NCBI GenBank assembly: GCA_944470555.2
Contig: OX104134.1
Span: 104,154,701 to 104,218,700, forward strand
Length of the DNA: 64,000 bases
Direction of reading: 5' to 3'
DNA from: Heterobilharzia americana
Taxonomy: Eukaryota; Platyhelminthes; Trematoda; Strigeidida; Schistosomatidae
The notes below the pieces were generated by a model. It made no database searches. It saw only the letters and a list, made by a program, of their open reading frames with translations, and was not told where the DNA came from. Below, piece by piece: positions 50,702 to 60,810 of this stretch. A program made the translations under genes and the position numbers. Position 1 is the stretch's first letter. Every line of letters starts with the position of its first letter.

Positions 50702-52165
50702 ACCAAGCCAGGTGAAGTACGATGGTTGCCAATATATTTGAAGCGACTGGTAATAGCCTAATACCTCTATGGCTTTCCCCCCCCTTTTAAGTAGACTCTT
50801 TTTAAAGATGGGCACAACAGTGGCCTAATTCCAGAGTGGTGGAACACCTTTAGTCTGCCATACCTTTTCAAACAATCTTCTAGTCAGTTTCGTGATTAGA
50901 GTCGTTCCTCCATCCTTAAAGTGAGCTAGGAGTAAATTGTCTGTGTCGGGTGCCTTGTGGCGTCTCAAAACTTGGAGTTCTTTATGAAGCCCCGCTTCAT
51001 TAACGGAATCGGTGTTAGCTGGTCATGGGGCACGATACACTGAAACTGAAGATGCTGGAGCAGTAGGTCAGCTGAAGTGCTTTTCGAAGTTCTTCGCCCC
51101 TCGTTTCAGGCGTCTTTGAAATTTGTTTATCTGCGTGCCGTCTCGCTGACACTAGGCTTGCTGCTGCCGATGTGTAGGATGGGTTGGAACAGCTTCCGAC
51201 CATTGCAAGATGCAGCCTCGGCTTCCATTTCTCTAGCGCGTTCTGACCATCAAATCTCACCGTCCTTGTGTAAGCGTTGTGTAATATTTCGCGTAAGAGA
51301 CTTACGCAAAGCATTGTACTCGCTACCCATGGGAATAGTCCGATGGGCGTCAAGAAGTTACAAGGAGCTTGCAGAGACCCGGTGTTTATTAGCCGAGCGT
51401 TCTTCCAAGCTTCAAGCAAAGTTACTTGTCATTTTCATTTTGCAAATGCAGCCAATTCTCGTCTTCACTTTTTAGCGGCAGTCATGTATGCACCCACACC
51501 TTCGGTAGCTGATTGCAATATGATCTATTTGAGTCCAGGCTTGAGTGGCAGATAAAGAACGCCAAATAGTACAACGGTGATGGCTGTGCGAAAGTTAGCG
51601 TTGTCTAGAAATAGGTTGTGGTCTGTACAAAGCTGCAGAAGACGATTCCCATTATCCGACATGCGGCCAACTGGTCACCATTGGCCACCTACCTAGACTA
51701 CTCTCCTCTGAGCCTAGACACCCGACTTGCGCAACCAAGTCCCCAGCTAGCACTGCGTTATCTGTTGAGCGCACTTAGTTGAGATCACTCACTTGGTGAT
51801 AGAATTCATCCTTGGTTGTATTTGGGCTGCAATCAGTCGGAGCATAGGCAGAGATAACAAAGAGACATCGTTTTTCTTGCCGATTACTTCTTACGCGAGA
51901 TGAATCTTCTAGCCTTACGGGACACAGACGATTGTTGATGAGGATCCAGTTGAGTAGTCCAGCTTCGGCTTGAGCGCTTAGTGCGACACCAACACCAGGG
52001 AGGCTGGTTCCCTTTTCTATCGGATCCCCGGATGAATGCACATGAAACATACTTTTCGAGCTGATAGATGAAGAACTAATTCAATGCACTTCACTGGGAT
52101 CTTGTATGCGGGTGTCTGAGATGCAACATACATTAATAGAGAAGCTTTCCGGAATCCTAGCCTAA
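50702..52165 (-). mobile_element. RTE copy, endonuclease to RT start, continuous with the left arm
   Basis: Minus strand: endonuclease at 52,150-51,480 (PGVGVALSAQAEAGLLNWIL at about 51,990; KRCLFVISAYAPTDCSP at about 51,870), linker at 51,480-51,060 (RARE-like polar stretch), and RT start at 51,060-50,760 (LRRHKAPDTDNLLLAHFKDG, then VVPIFKK). The next RT block is on the far side of the SR2-like insertion in the left arm. The endonuclease GDLNAQVG block is damaged (about 51,740). Reads as a fossil with frame breaks. Confidence 0.65.
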
Positions 52166-54430
52166 CTTGCCAGTTGTCCGATCTACACCAAGATGTCTTT
52201 CACTTCTGTGGAAACACTTTCGTCTCGTGCAAGCAGTAAATAAGACTTCTCTGTCAGAGGTTGTGAATGGATACCAGGGTATTCGGGGGCCCATTATAAG
52301 TGGGTTGTGCTGCGAAGACGTCTGGTGTCGAAAAAGTGTCATTTTTTCATATCTTCTGCTTTCAGCGGCCATGTCTTGCAGCCGTACAACAGGACAAAGC
52401 GATGTGTACTAGTCCTTTTTATATATTATTGGATATCTCGCCAGTCGGCGCCAGAGATGACCCATGTTGGCAAATCCCAAACGGGCCTTCTGTACCTGAG
52501 CTGAGATTTCGTCAGAAGCCGGCGTGTTTGAACTGATGCAACTCCCCAAGTAGATAAAATGGCTCACACCCTCTACCCCTTCACTACCTTTCATTAGACT
52601 GGAAATGGTTGCAGACCAATCATGGAACGTCATCGTACATTTGACAGGTCTGAAATTCATCACAGCCAAACATTCAGATTTCTGCTGTAGGTGTTTAGAA
52701 GACCCTACATTTCGTCAACTCCACCTAACAGGATAACATAGTGTCCATTCCTTAAGTCAACTAGATGACATCCATGGAATAGATCGCCCCCTGTTTTGTC
52801 AAACCTTTTTATCTTTATGTCCATTAATACGAAGTTAAATAGGAACGGTGACCGTGATAATGGGCATCCCTGAGGGACACTACTAGTTGTCGTCCATTCT
52901 GATAACAGCTCTCCATAAGGCCTTACACGGCTGCATGAGTTACATACTTGCTCGGTATTCCCTTCACATTCAAACACTGCCACGACACCTCTCGGTCGAC
53001 CGAACCAAATGCTGCCTTCAGGTCAAGAGATATGGCACATGCTGGTCGCCGGTAGGTAGACCAGTGTTCCAGGGTTTGTTGGACGATGGAAATACGATCG
53101 ATGCACCCTCATCCTGGTCTGAAACCTGCTTAGTTTTCTCGAGTTCCAGTGAGGCATCGGACAACTATGGACCGTAGCAACTTGGACACAATGTTGTCAA
53201 TTGAACTGATTCCCCTATGGTTGTCACAAGGAGACTTCTCCCCTTTATTACAGGTTGGGATAATCAGTGAAGTAGATAAGTCCGACGACACTACCTCAGA
53301 TTACTATTCACTGTCTAGTATGTGCGTTGCTTTAATTGGCAATTTCCTACTACCATCCTTGAAAACTTCAGGTGGCAAACTGTCAAGTCGTGGTGCCTCG
53401 CATCATTTCAGATTTGATACACCTTTCTCAACTTAAAGGAGAGTCGGACGGCCGACATCCGCATGTCATTCAGGTTCAGACTAAATGTTCAGCAACTGAA
53501 GCATTGGTGTGGACCAGCTGAACTGTGCTTCAGAGTGTTGTGTCCAACATTCTAGCCGCCTATCGTGAGAGTTTATCGGCGTTCCATCGTTTTCAGTGAT
53601 GGTTCCACTAAGCATCGTTTTCTGAATAGTTGCCGGGTGTTACCAAACCCCAACATTGATGCCTTCTCCATCTCCCTTGATTTGGTCACCCACCACTGCA
53701 TGCGATCATTGTGAAGTCTCGTGGTCGATTTGCGTTTGAAAGACTTTCGATGTTCATCGTGGTCAGAGTCAGCTAGAATCAGTCTTCTCGCACCAATTTA
53801 TTCGGATTATGTTACGTAAATGCAGTGAGGTTTACTTAGCTTCGGGTATAGGTTATCAGTTGTCACCGCTATTTCTACAGCAGACTTGATATCATGCCAC
53901 TCCAGGTTTCCTCAGGATTATCACTGGTATCACGTTGAGATAAATGCTTAGATAACTCCTCCTTAACTACACACTTGACATTCTCTTGCTCCAGTCATTC
54001 TCAAAAAGGCTTCACTGCCACCTAGATGCCTTTCCGATTGGCTCGGCTTCCCTACTTGAGCGTTTAATTCACTTGCCATTATGACTACCTGTGAACGTTT
54101 TACTTTCTGTAGCAATATTCATAGATTTTCGTAGAATTCATCGTTTGGATGATCCGAACTGCAGCTGGTGGTTGGGTTGGTAGACGCTCATTCAGATCGA
54201 TTGAGTCGAACAACACAGATTGGTATTGTCGAGAAGCGCTTTTTCTAGTCTATAATTCAGTGCTATGCGTACACCAGCAAGTCCACGAGATTTAATGATT
54301 AGGTCTATGAAATTGTGAAGACTCACTATTATGGCCAGGTGAGGTCAATTTAATGACCACACTCGAATCCTGTCTGTATGTGTGTCTCAGAGACAACTTT
54401 TATCCATGGCCTGGTATTCTAAAATTCTGG
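52166..54430 (-). mobile_element. Second RTE copy in the inverted-repeat spacer
   Basis: Minus strand: endonuclease (54,420-53,990), linker (53,950-53,480; the word CCGGGTGTTACC at 53,631 also occurs at 14,485), RT (53,240-52,410). RT motifs are decayed: the YADD site reads LRNGHYVILLGGVDEM (about 52,752-52,705), so no catalytic Asp remains. SEGVEGVSHFIYLGSCIS at about 52,580 keeps the downstream FTYLGS-type block. It is truncated at both ends: the RT C-terminus and 3' region are lost near 52,170, and the 5' region is lost at the right-arm border. Confidence 0.6.
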
Positions 54431-54439
54431 TTACAGTTG

Positions 54440-55546
54440 TAACTAGTTCACTGGTTACTTGCCGGTCCTAAGCCCAGATAAAAAGGGAAGGTTGGGCATA
54501 GGGCTAACAACCCTACCCCGTAAAACCAATCCAACCGCTACAGAAACTTCAAAGCACAAAGAAATTACAAAAAACAGAAACAAACTTATTCCTCACTGGA
54601 ATCGGGGAGACGAAATGACGCCGGTTGGTGAAAGCCTTCGGGAAGCCAATTGGCCGATGTGTCTTCTCTTCTCTCGATGAAAGCCAAAGTGAGAATGGAG
54701 ACGTAGAATGTCCGAACAATGTTTGAAGCTGGCTGGCAAGGCTGCCTAGATTGCCAAAGAGATGAGAAGGTATAGCATAGAAGTGCTAGGAATCTGCGAA
54801 AGCAGATGCAATAGAAGTAGACTCTCCCAACTGTCAACTGGAGAGTCAATAATCTACTCCGGTCACCCAGAAGACAACCATGAGCACACTGAGTTTTGGA
54901 GTGGCTATCATGATGTCCCCGAGAGCATCGAAGGGTCTCATACAGTGGGAATCAATCTTCTCCACCATCAGGATCATGACAGCAAGGTTCAACTCAAAAG
55001 GAAGGAAAGTCACAATCATACAACGCCACGCTATGCACCTACAAATATTGCAGATGAAGAGAAGAAGGAGGAATTCTGCAGAAAACTGCAATCAGTACTG
55101 GACAAAACCCAAGTCCAGATGGCGACATTAAAATTCTAATGGGTGACATGAATTCCAACAAACTACAGATATTCATCAGCAATTGCCTACGCTCGTTACT
55201 GAAGATCAGGTGGTCAGAAAGAATAAGCAACAAAGGAACTTTGGCAACGAACCAACCAAGAACCTATGCAGAAGAAAGTGGAGATGGATTGGGCATGCAC
55301 TGAGTGAGAAGATCATTCGAGGACATCACGTCCCAGGTCAGGCCCTCGAGTGGAACCTAGATGGGAAACGACGAGTTGGGCGTCCCAGCTGAGGGTGACA
55401 TGGAGGAGATCATGTGAGGAAGAAATGAGAGCTTCTGAGCAGTTGTGGAGCCAGGTCCAAAAGATTTCAGATAACAGAGCGCACTGCAGACGTGCTACTG
55501 AAGCCCTATGTTCCATTAGGAACCCAAGGGACAAATAATAACAATA
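54440..55546 (+). mobile_element. SR2-like internal-deletion derivative, right copy
   Basis: Same structure and lesions as 49,597-50,701, on the plus strand. There is a 5' region with LIPHWNRGDEMTPVGESL (about 54,581-54,640), an endonuclease start at 54,762-55,139, a direct jump near 55,180 to the C-terminal WKWIGH-like segment at 55,270, and an ACAAATAATAAC tail. It retains both ends but almost no RT, so it could only have moved with enzymes from another copy. Confidence 0.75.
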
Positions 55547-56138
55547 CCTCACATAGTCTTCAAAACGCCCGAGGAAATGATTCGTGATGAGCAGAGCGGG
55601 TTTCGTTCAGGTCGTGGATGCATTGATCATGTGTTTACCCTCCACCAGATACTTCAACATCCCTAGACTTATTTTAGGCCAACAATCTTTGTTTCTCGAT
55701 ATTTGGACTGTCTACGACTTGTTGGACGGAGCTGTAATCTGGAAATATCTGTTGATGAGGGGTGTGCCTGAGAAATTTATTAGCATCTTGAAAGTCCTAT
55801 ATAATAACACCTCAGGTAGAGTCAGGGCATACAACCACCTGTCACTACTGTTCCAAACCAGCAGTGGAGTTACGCAAGGTTTTCGGATTTCTTTATCCCT
55901 CTCTAACTTTACCATCAATGGCATTCTCCATACAACTCTGAAGGAGGTACGTGATGGTGGTGTAGATTTAACCGGAGAACGGCTATTCGACCTTAAATAT
56001 GCGGACGATATCGTCTTACTGTGTGATGACACATAGGCTACTCATGTCACCCTTAACCAGTTGGCGATTGGTGTCCGTAAGTATGGTATGTGCTTTTCAC
56101 TATCGAAGTGCAAAGTACTCTTGCAAGATTAGCAGGGG
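54440..56138. repeat. Right arm of the 1,699-bp inverted repeat
   Basis: Reverse complement of 49,003-50,701, identical in all blocks examined. The inner border is at TAACTAG after ACAGTTG (54,440), and the outer border is at GCAGGGGA (56,138). On this side the retroelement continues naturally past the border to its 3' end. Confidence 0.93.
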
Positions 56139-57650
56139 ACTGTGTCTGCGCTCACCTTCCGGGGTGAGCCGTTGGAAGTAGTCGAAAAGTTCGTGTATCT
56201 AGGTAGCTGTGTGAGTGCTGGTGGAGGTGTGATTGATGGAATTTCCAACCGCATATCAAAAGTCAGAAAGGCATACGCCAATCTAGATCACCTTTCGCGC
56301 CATTCGGACTCAAGTCTGACCGTAAAATGTCGGGTTTACAACGCTTCGGTGCAAGTAGTTTCTGCTATACGCCTGTGAAACCTGGCCTCTTCAAGCTGAA
56401 GATGTGTGATAACTCTAGGTTCCATCATAGTTCTTTCCATAGGTTTGCTCGTATCCGCTGGCAACACTGTGTAAGTGATTCTGAGGTAAGACAGAGTGTG
56501 CTCGGGCATATAGGAGATCGTCATTCAATAAGTCATCTGGAAATATCGACTTCGGTGGCTTGAACATGTGTTATGGATACATTCTCAACGGCTTCCTTAC
56601 TGTTCATTGTTTGCTAATCCTGGGATTTGATGGGAAAAGTAGAGGAGTGGTCAGTGTATGACGTGGCGCCATAGAATGAAGGATAATCGTATCGGATTAG
56701 CGTCTATCGGTGTATCACAACTCCCCGGTGTGGGGTCCGAGAGACCACGCAACTTATTGACTTGGTACGTTATCAGATGTGGCTCAAAATCGAAACCAGT
56801 GACGATCATGCTGTAGACTCCTTCTATTTTCTGCTGCTGGAAAGTAATGAACGTTTTGTTTTGAATGTATCTTACTGGACTGCCCTTCTAATCATTTTAT
56901 TTTTGTTGTTTTTCTTTTTTATTCATACACTTCCGATCGTTTATGTCTTCATGATGTTGGTATACGATTTTGTGTGGCGCATTTCTTGGTATTCTTACTG
57001 TACCAGATTTGGGTTCGGATAATATTAATAATAATAATAACGATAATGGTAATAATAACGGTAATAGTAATGATAATAATAATAATAATAATAGTACCAA
57101 TAAAGACAGCAATAATAACAACGGTAATAATAGTAAATGCTTATAGTGGAATCATTATGTGAGCAATGTTGAAGTCAGGGGAAGGGTGCTAGGCAAGACA
57201 GACAAGTCGGACTACGAGGTTGCGAACTTTCATGGGCTGGGGTGGCTTAAACTTGTGTTGTATATGCTAAGCCACCGCCTACGCCAACATGTAATGTTAG
57301 TCGACGTTGGCTTCGGTTGGAATAAAGTTTAGGGTGACGAGACCAAGCTATGGCACCAGTCCATTAAGTCTCTGACTGTTTGGTCTGAGCCATGTAAAAA
57401 GATGTAGACTACCTGGTCGGGGCGGCCTCATCGAGGCGACAGGAATCAGCGATGGTAAAATGGTTTAAAATTAGTCACAATGGAGCGGATGTATTCACTA
57501 TATGGTGTCTTCTAAAGCTTGATTTTCAACTTCCTTCTCCTACAATACACCTTTGTTTACCCTGATATCAATCCTTTTTATCCACTTGTTTTTTATATGC
57601 TATTATGAAGTGCAGCAAGTTGAACCGATGCACTCCTATGTGGGGTTGGT
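55547..57650 (+). mobile_element. RTE 3' half: RT core, C-terminal domain and 3' untranslated region
   Basis: The RT core (55,584-56,036, intact YADD then stop) lies in the arm. Beyond it the plus strand continues with EVVEKFVYLGSCVSAGGG (56,169-56,222), SNRISKVRKAYANLDHL (56,246-56,296), a decayed VFDHRCLRSI-like region (FHRFARIRWQHCVSDSEV, about 56,434-56,490) and a 3' untranslated region with ATGGTTTAAAATTAGTCACA (57,459) and GAAGTGCAGCAAGTTGAACC (57,607). An AATAAT-rich run interrupts it at 57,021. The protein belongs to a subfamily different from the 41.3-45.3 kb copy. Confidence 0.68.
57021..57136. repeat. Imperfect AAT/ACG trinucleotide-rich run
   Basis: About 116 bp of mostly AAT units with interspersed ACG, GGT and AGT changes, located within the RTE 3' part. 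It may be the tail of an element that ended or inserted here. Confidence 0.85.
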
Positions 57651-58089
57651 TATAAGTTGATTTAGTATGTCTGTCTGTCATCTAAACAAATACTATACAC
57701 ATATCAGATTTTCAATGAGATATCCTGGCCTCTGTTCAAAGTTACTGCAGCTTAGAAAATAAACCATTTGATATGATGCCAAACTGTATTGATTTCTGAC
57801 TACATAATACAACGTAAATCGGCAACTGCGGCTTTGAGCCACATCAAAAGTCTGATAGCACTAATCCGTTTCCAAGGTAAAAATAACTGAAGTGAATTTG
57901 AACCTATAAACCTCATGACTTAATTGTCAAACTACTAAGACCATCATACCATAGGTCTTAAACTCATCAAGTGAGCCCATGTTGCATTCAGTGGCTGAAT
58001 CGGTTTAAACTTGTAGTTTCAGTCTCTGCGTGTTTAAACCATAAAATTCAACCTGCATCCTAATAACTATATTGAACCAACTCAAACAA
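57651..58089. other. AT-rich spacer, nothing recognised
   Basis: No supported gene or repeat. Confidence 0.4.
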
Positions 58090-58270
58090 CAGTTTGGAGT
58101 TATGAATGAAATATATTTGTAAAATCCTAATGAAGTAGATTGGAATTTTGCAAATACATTTCATTTATAATCCATTTATCCAATGCTCAACTTAATCAAC
58201 TCTATCAGGTCAAATTTTGATCCTGAAGTTTATAAAGTTTGGAGTTACTCATCAATCTTTCAATAAACTC
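58090..58270 (+). repeat. Copy of the 40.1-kb repeat without the ribozyme part
   Basis: GAATTTTGCAAATACATTTC (58,144), CCAATGCTCAACTTAATC (58,179) and TCAGGTCAAATTTTGATCC (58,206), then AGTTTATAAAG, match the minus strand of 40,100-40,195 in order with scattered differences. The hammerhead-like core seen at 40,208-40,252 is absent here. Confidence 0.6.
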
Positions 58271-58839
58271 TACCTGCAGACTGATAAATAGTGAGGGTTC
58301 ATCAATTAGGCTTTTTTTAGCTGAGGATTTTACTCACCCACTTTCCATCAGAAACTAATTAAACCATACAATACATGATCTTCATTTCTGATGTTACAAA
58401 ATTAACAAACAATAGACAGAAGGTCATAATATGTCATATTATTAGAACATTCTCAACTCCTGGCCTAGGTAATATTTTATAAATCAACTAATTTGAAAAA
58501 GAGTAACTCTAAGAATCGACTGAACCATATCTTATAGTCTTTGAGTACAATCACATAAAACAATTACTTCTCAGAATAGATATCTTCAGGAAATAAACAC
58601 CTTTTCAAGCTTCTTTTCACTATATTTGTGAAATCTGGTGAACAATTCATTGGATCAACTTTTACTGTTCATCAAAATCCACCTAGTAAGTTGTGTAATA
58701 TGGCAAACATTTTGATAAAATCTTTGGTCTAGACTAAACTGCCTCCTGAATCACGCTATATCTGTAAGTGGTTACAGAACCACGTGGTTTATTTAGCTGA
58801 AGATTGTAGCATAGATTTATCGAAATTGCCCAGTATACA
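58271..58839. other. AT-rich spacer, nothing recognised
   Basis: No supported gene or repeat. Confidence 0.4.
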
Positions 58840-59000
58840 GGAGCTGTGGCTCAGTGATTTAGGGAGATAGGCGACTATCAACCATTAGGCCATGGGTTCC
58901 GACCTCGCTCTATCTACTGAGGTTTGGGCAGCCAGCTCTCACATAACAGGCGTGGCTCACTGCCTGTTGCCGAGTGCCTTCCATCTTTCCGTATACAAAA
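58840..59000 (+). mobile_element. tRNA-derived SINE-like unit
   Basis: The A-box TGGCTCAGTG (58,847-58,856) and B-box-like GGTTCCGACC (58,895-58,904) lie at tRNA-like spacing. A shared body word (CTATCTACTGAGGTTTGGGC) and GTGGCTCACTGCCTG follow, also seen in related form at 32,380-32,430. No tRNA fold with intact acceptor stem and no ribozyme core is found. Confidence 0.55.
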
Positions 59001-59151
59001 ACTTATTGGCTTCTGATCATCGTCATTTTCATCATCATATTCTCAAGAAATTGTCAGGGACGAAAACATCAGAATGCTCACTATCCAATGATTTCTAATA
59101 TAAAACGCCTCATGTGTAGACGCATAAAAATACTTAGCAAGTAAAAATTAC

Positions 59152-59534
59152 CTGAGTATAATGACGATAATTAGGATGGAAATTATGAACAGCATCAACG
59201 AGTATATCTGTAGGATCGATAGTTGCTTTGATACTTGCAGATATACTTGGAATTACATTTGAATTTTGACCATTCCATAGCTTTTCAAATCCACCATTAT
59301 TCAAACTGTGGATCAACAATATCCCAAGGTAATGGTTCAGTGTATGTTGTTGATGGTGCACAGCTAACAAATGTCGCCGACGTGAACTGTGAATCTCCAC
59401 CTTTAGTCGAAGCTATTATAGTTGAGTTTTTGGATGGCTTGAAACCAACTGATGGCTTTGTTGCAAACATGAAATCATCATTGTACATGTAAGAATCATT
59501 TGATGGTACATCGAATACAAGACGAGGTGGATGA
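59152..59534 (-). pseudogene. Host exon with splice borders and an internal frame break
   Basis: On the minus strand a T-rich acceptor (CTTTTTTTTATAG) precedes 59,534, and the donor CAG/GTAATT follows 59,152, giving a 383-bp internal exon. The first part reads HPPRLVFDVPSNDSYMYN, then FMFATKPSVGFKPSKNSTII and ending PLPWDIVDPQF at about 59,304. There a single extra base (or two missing) shifts the frame, and it resumes as NNGGFEKLWNGQNSNVIPS, ending DAVHNFHPNYRHYTQ at the donor. Both halves have convincing coding character: polar, Ser/Thr/Asn-rich, probably disordered. I do not recognise the protein. Either this is a recent pseudogene, or the frame break is an assembly error in a live gene transcribed leftward. 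Confidence 0.6.
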
Positions 59535-59584
59535 CTATAAAAAAAGGTAATGCCGTTAAAAAATATTATTAATTTGCAATAATA

Positions 59585-59837
59585 ATATCATCGCCACATC
59601 AACACAGGACAAGGCATTACTGCATAACAGTCCAAGTTCCAAGTTGCAGCATCTCATATTAGCACTTCAAGCAACAAAGTAATAAGGTGAAACATAAAGA
59701 AGTATAGGAGAAACAGTCAAAAGCAGTAGAAGGCAGTAAACGAGAGGAAGGAGGAATGAGGAAAAATAAGAAAGTTCAATATGAAGATTAAGATAAGGAT
59801 AGTATGTGGATGCATTGGGCCAACGAGGTTGAATTCT
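59585..59837 (-). mobile_element. RTE 3' end running into an assembly gap
   Basis: CACATCAACACAGGACAAGG and CTCATATTAGCACTTCAAGC (59,595-59,670), followed by CAGTCAAAAGCAGTAGAAGG, match in order the 3' untranslated regions at 36,050-36,190 and 41,350-41,480. The coding part would lie in or beyond the gap, but the sequence right of the gap is not RTE-like, so most of the element is absent or in the N run. Confidence 0.6.
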
Positions 59838-60045
59838 NNNNNNNNNNNNNNNNNNNNNNNNNNNNNNNNNNNNNNNNNNNNNNNNNNNNNNNNNNNNNNN
59901 NNNNNNNNNNNNNNNNNNNNNNNNNNNNNNNNNNNNNNNNNNNNNNNNNNNNNNNNNNNNNNNNNNNNNNNNNNNNNNNNNNNNNNNNNNNNNNNNNNNN
60001 NNNNNNNNNNNNNNNNNNNNNNNNNNNNNNNNNNNNNNNNNNNNN
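59838..60045. other. Assembly gap (208 N)
   Basis: An N run directly after an RTE 3' end. Open frames across it are artefacts. Confidence 0.98.
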
Positions 60046-60692
60046 GCCAACAATTAAAAACAACTTTTCATTTAAACCTTGAACTCTTCAACAGTATGTA
60101 ACTATAATCACTTTCCAAGTCGAATTTACATTTATGAGCCGTATTTGAGATGTCCTTTTAACTTTCTTTTATTATAGCTATTATTTTGTCTCAGAGTTGT
60201 ACGGTTCTTCACAAAAATCCTGGGAAAAAATTTTTTTGTACAAATAGATTTGTTCAAAACTCAGTCAGTATCCAGGTCTAAAGCTTGTGTATTCATCCAC
60301 ACATTCCATCCGCAAACACACACTGGCTAACACACCCATGCATTCTCAACCACCCACGCTGACTCACTAATTTCATCGTTCACAATCAGTGCACAATCTT
60401 TCTCAAAAAATATGACACAATCAAGAAGGAAAAAGGTATTATACTTTGCATTAACCGTTTGGCAGTGCATTATTTGGTTTGGTTGAAAAATATTAATATT
60501 GAGTAGTACAAATTTTCAATGACAATCAAATACAAGAATAAGAGTATCAACAAACTTTTTTACAAACTTTTGAACTATTTTTATAAATATGCATAAGCTC
60601 TGAGCACAACACTTGTGAATCGCAACAAATAAAAAAAATTGAACATTGAACAAACTTCAGGGTCACGGGTATCAAACATCCAAAGAAACGGC

Positions 60693-60701
<9 letters not shown>
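60046..60701. other. AT-rich spacer, nothing recognised
   Basis: No supported gene. Contains a CA-rich stretch with ACACTGGCTAACACACCC near 60,320 but no repeat unit. Confidence 0.4.
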
Positions 60702-60788
<87 letters not shown>

Positions 60789-60810
60789 TAGATAGATAGA
60801 TAGATAGATA
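60702..60810. repeat. Compound (TA)n(GATA)n microsatellite
   Basis: A TA run of 85 bp (60,702-60,786) followed by six GATA units (60,787-60,810). Confidence 0.97.

Noticed and set aside
59667..60101. Open frames of 91-128 codons on both strands
   Set aside because: They run through the 208-nt N gap.
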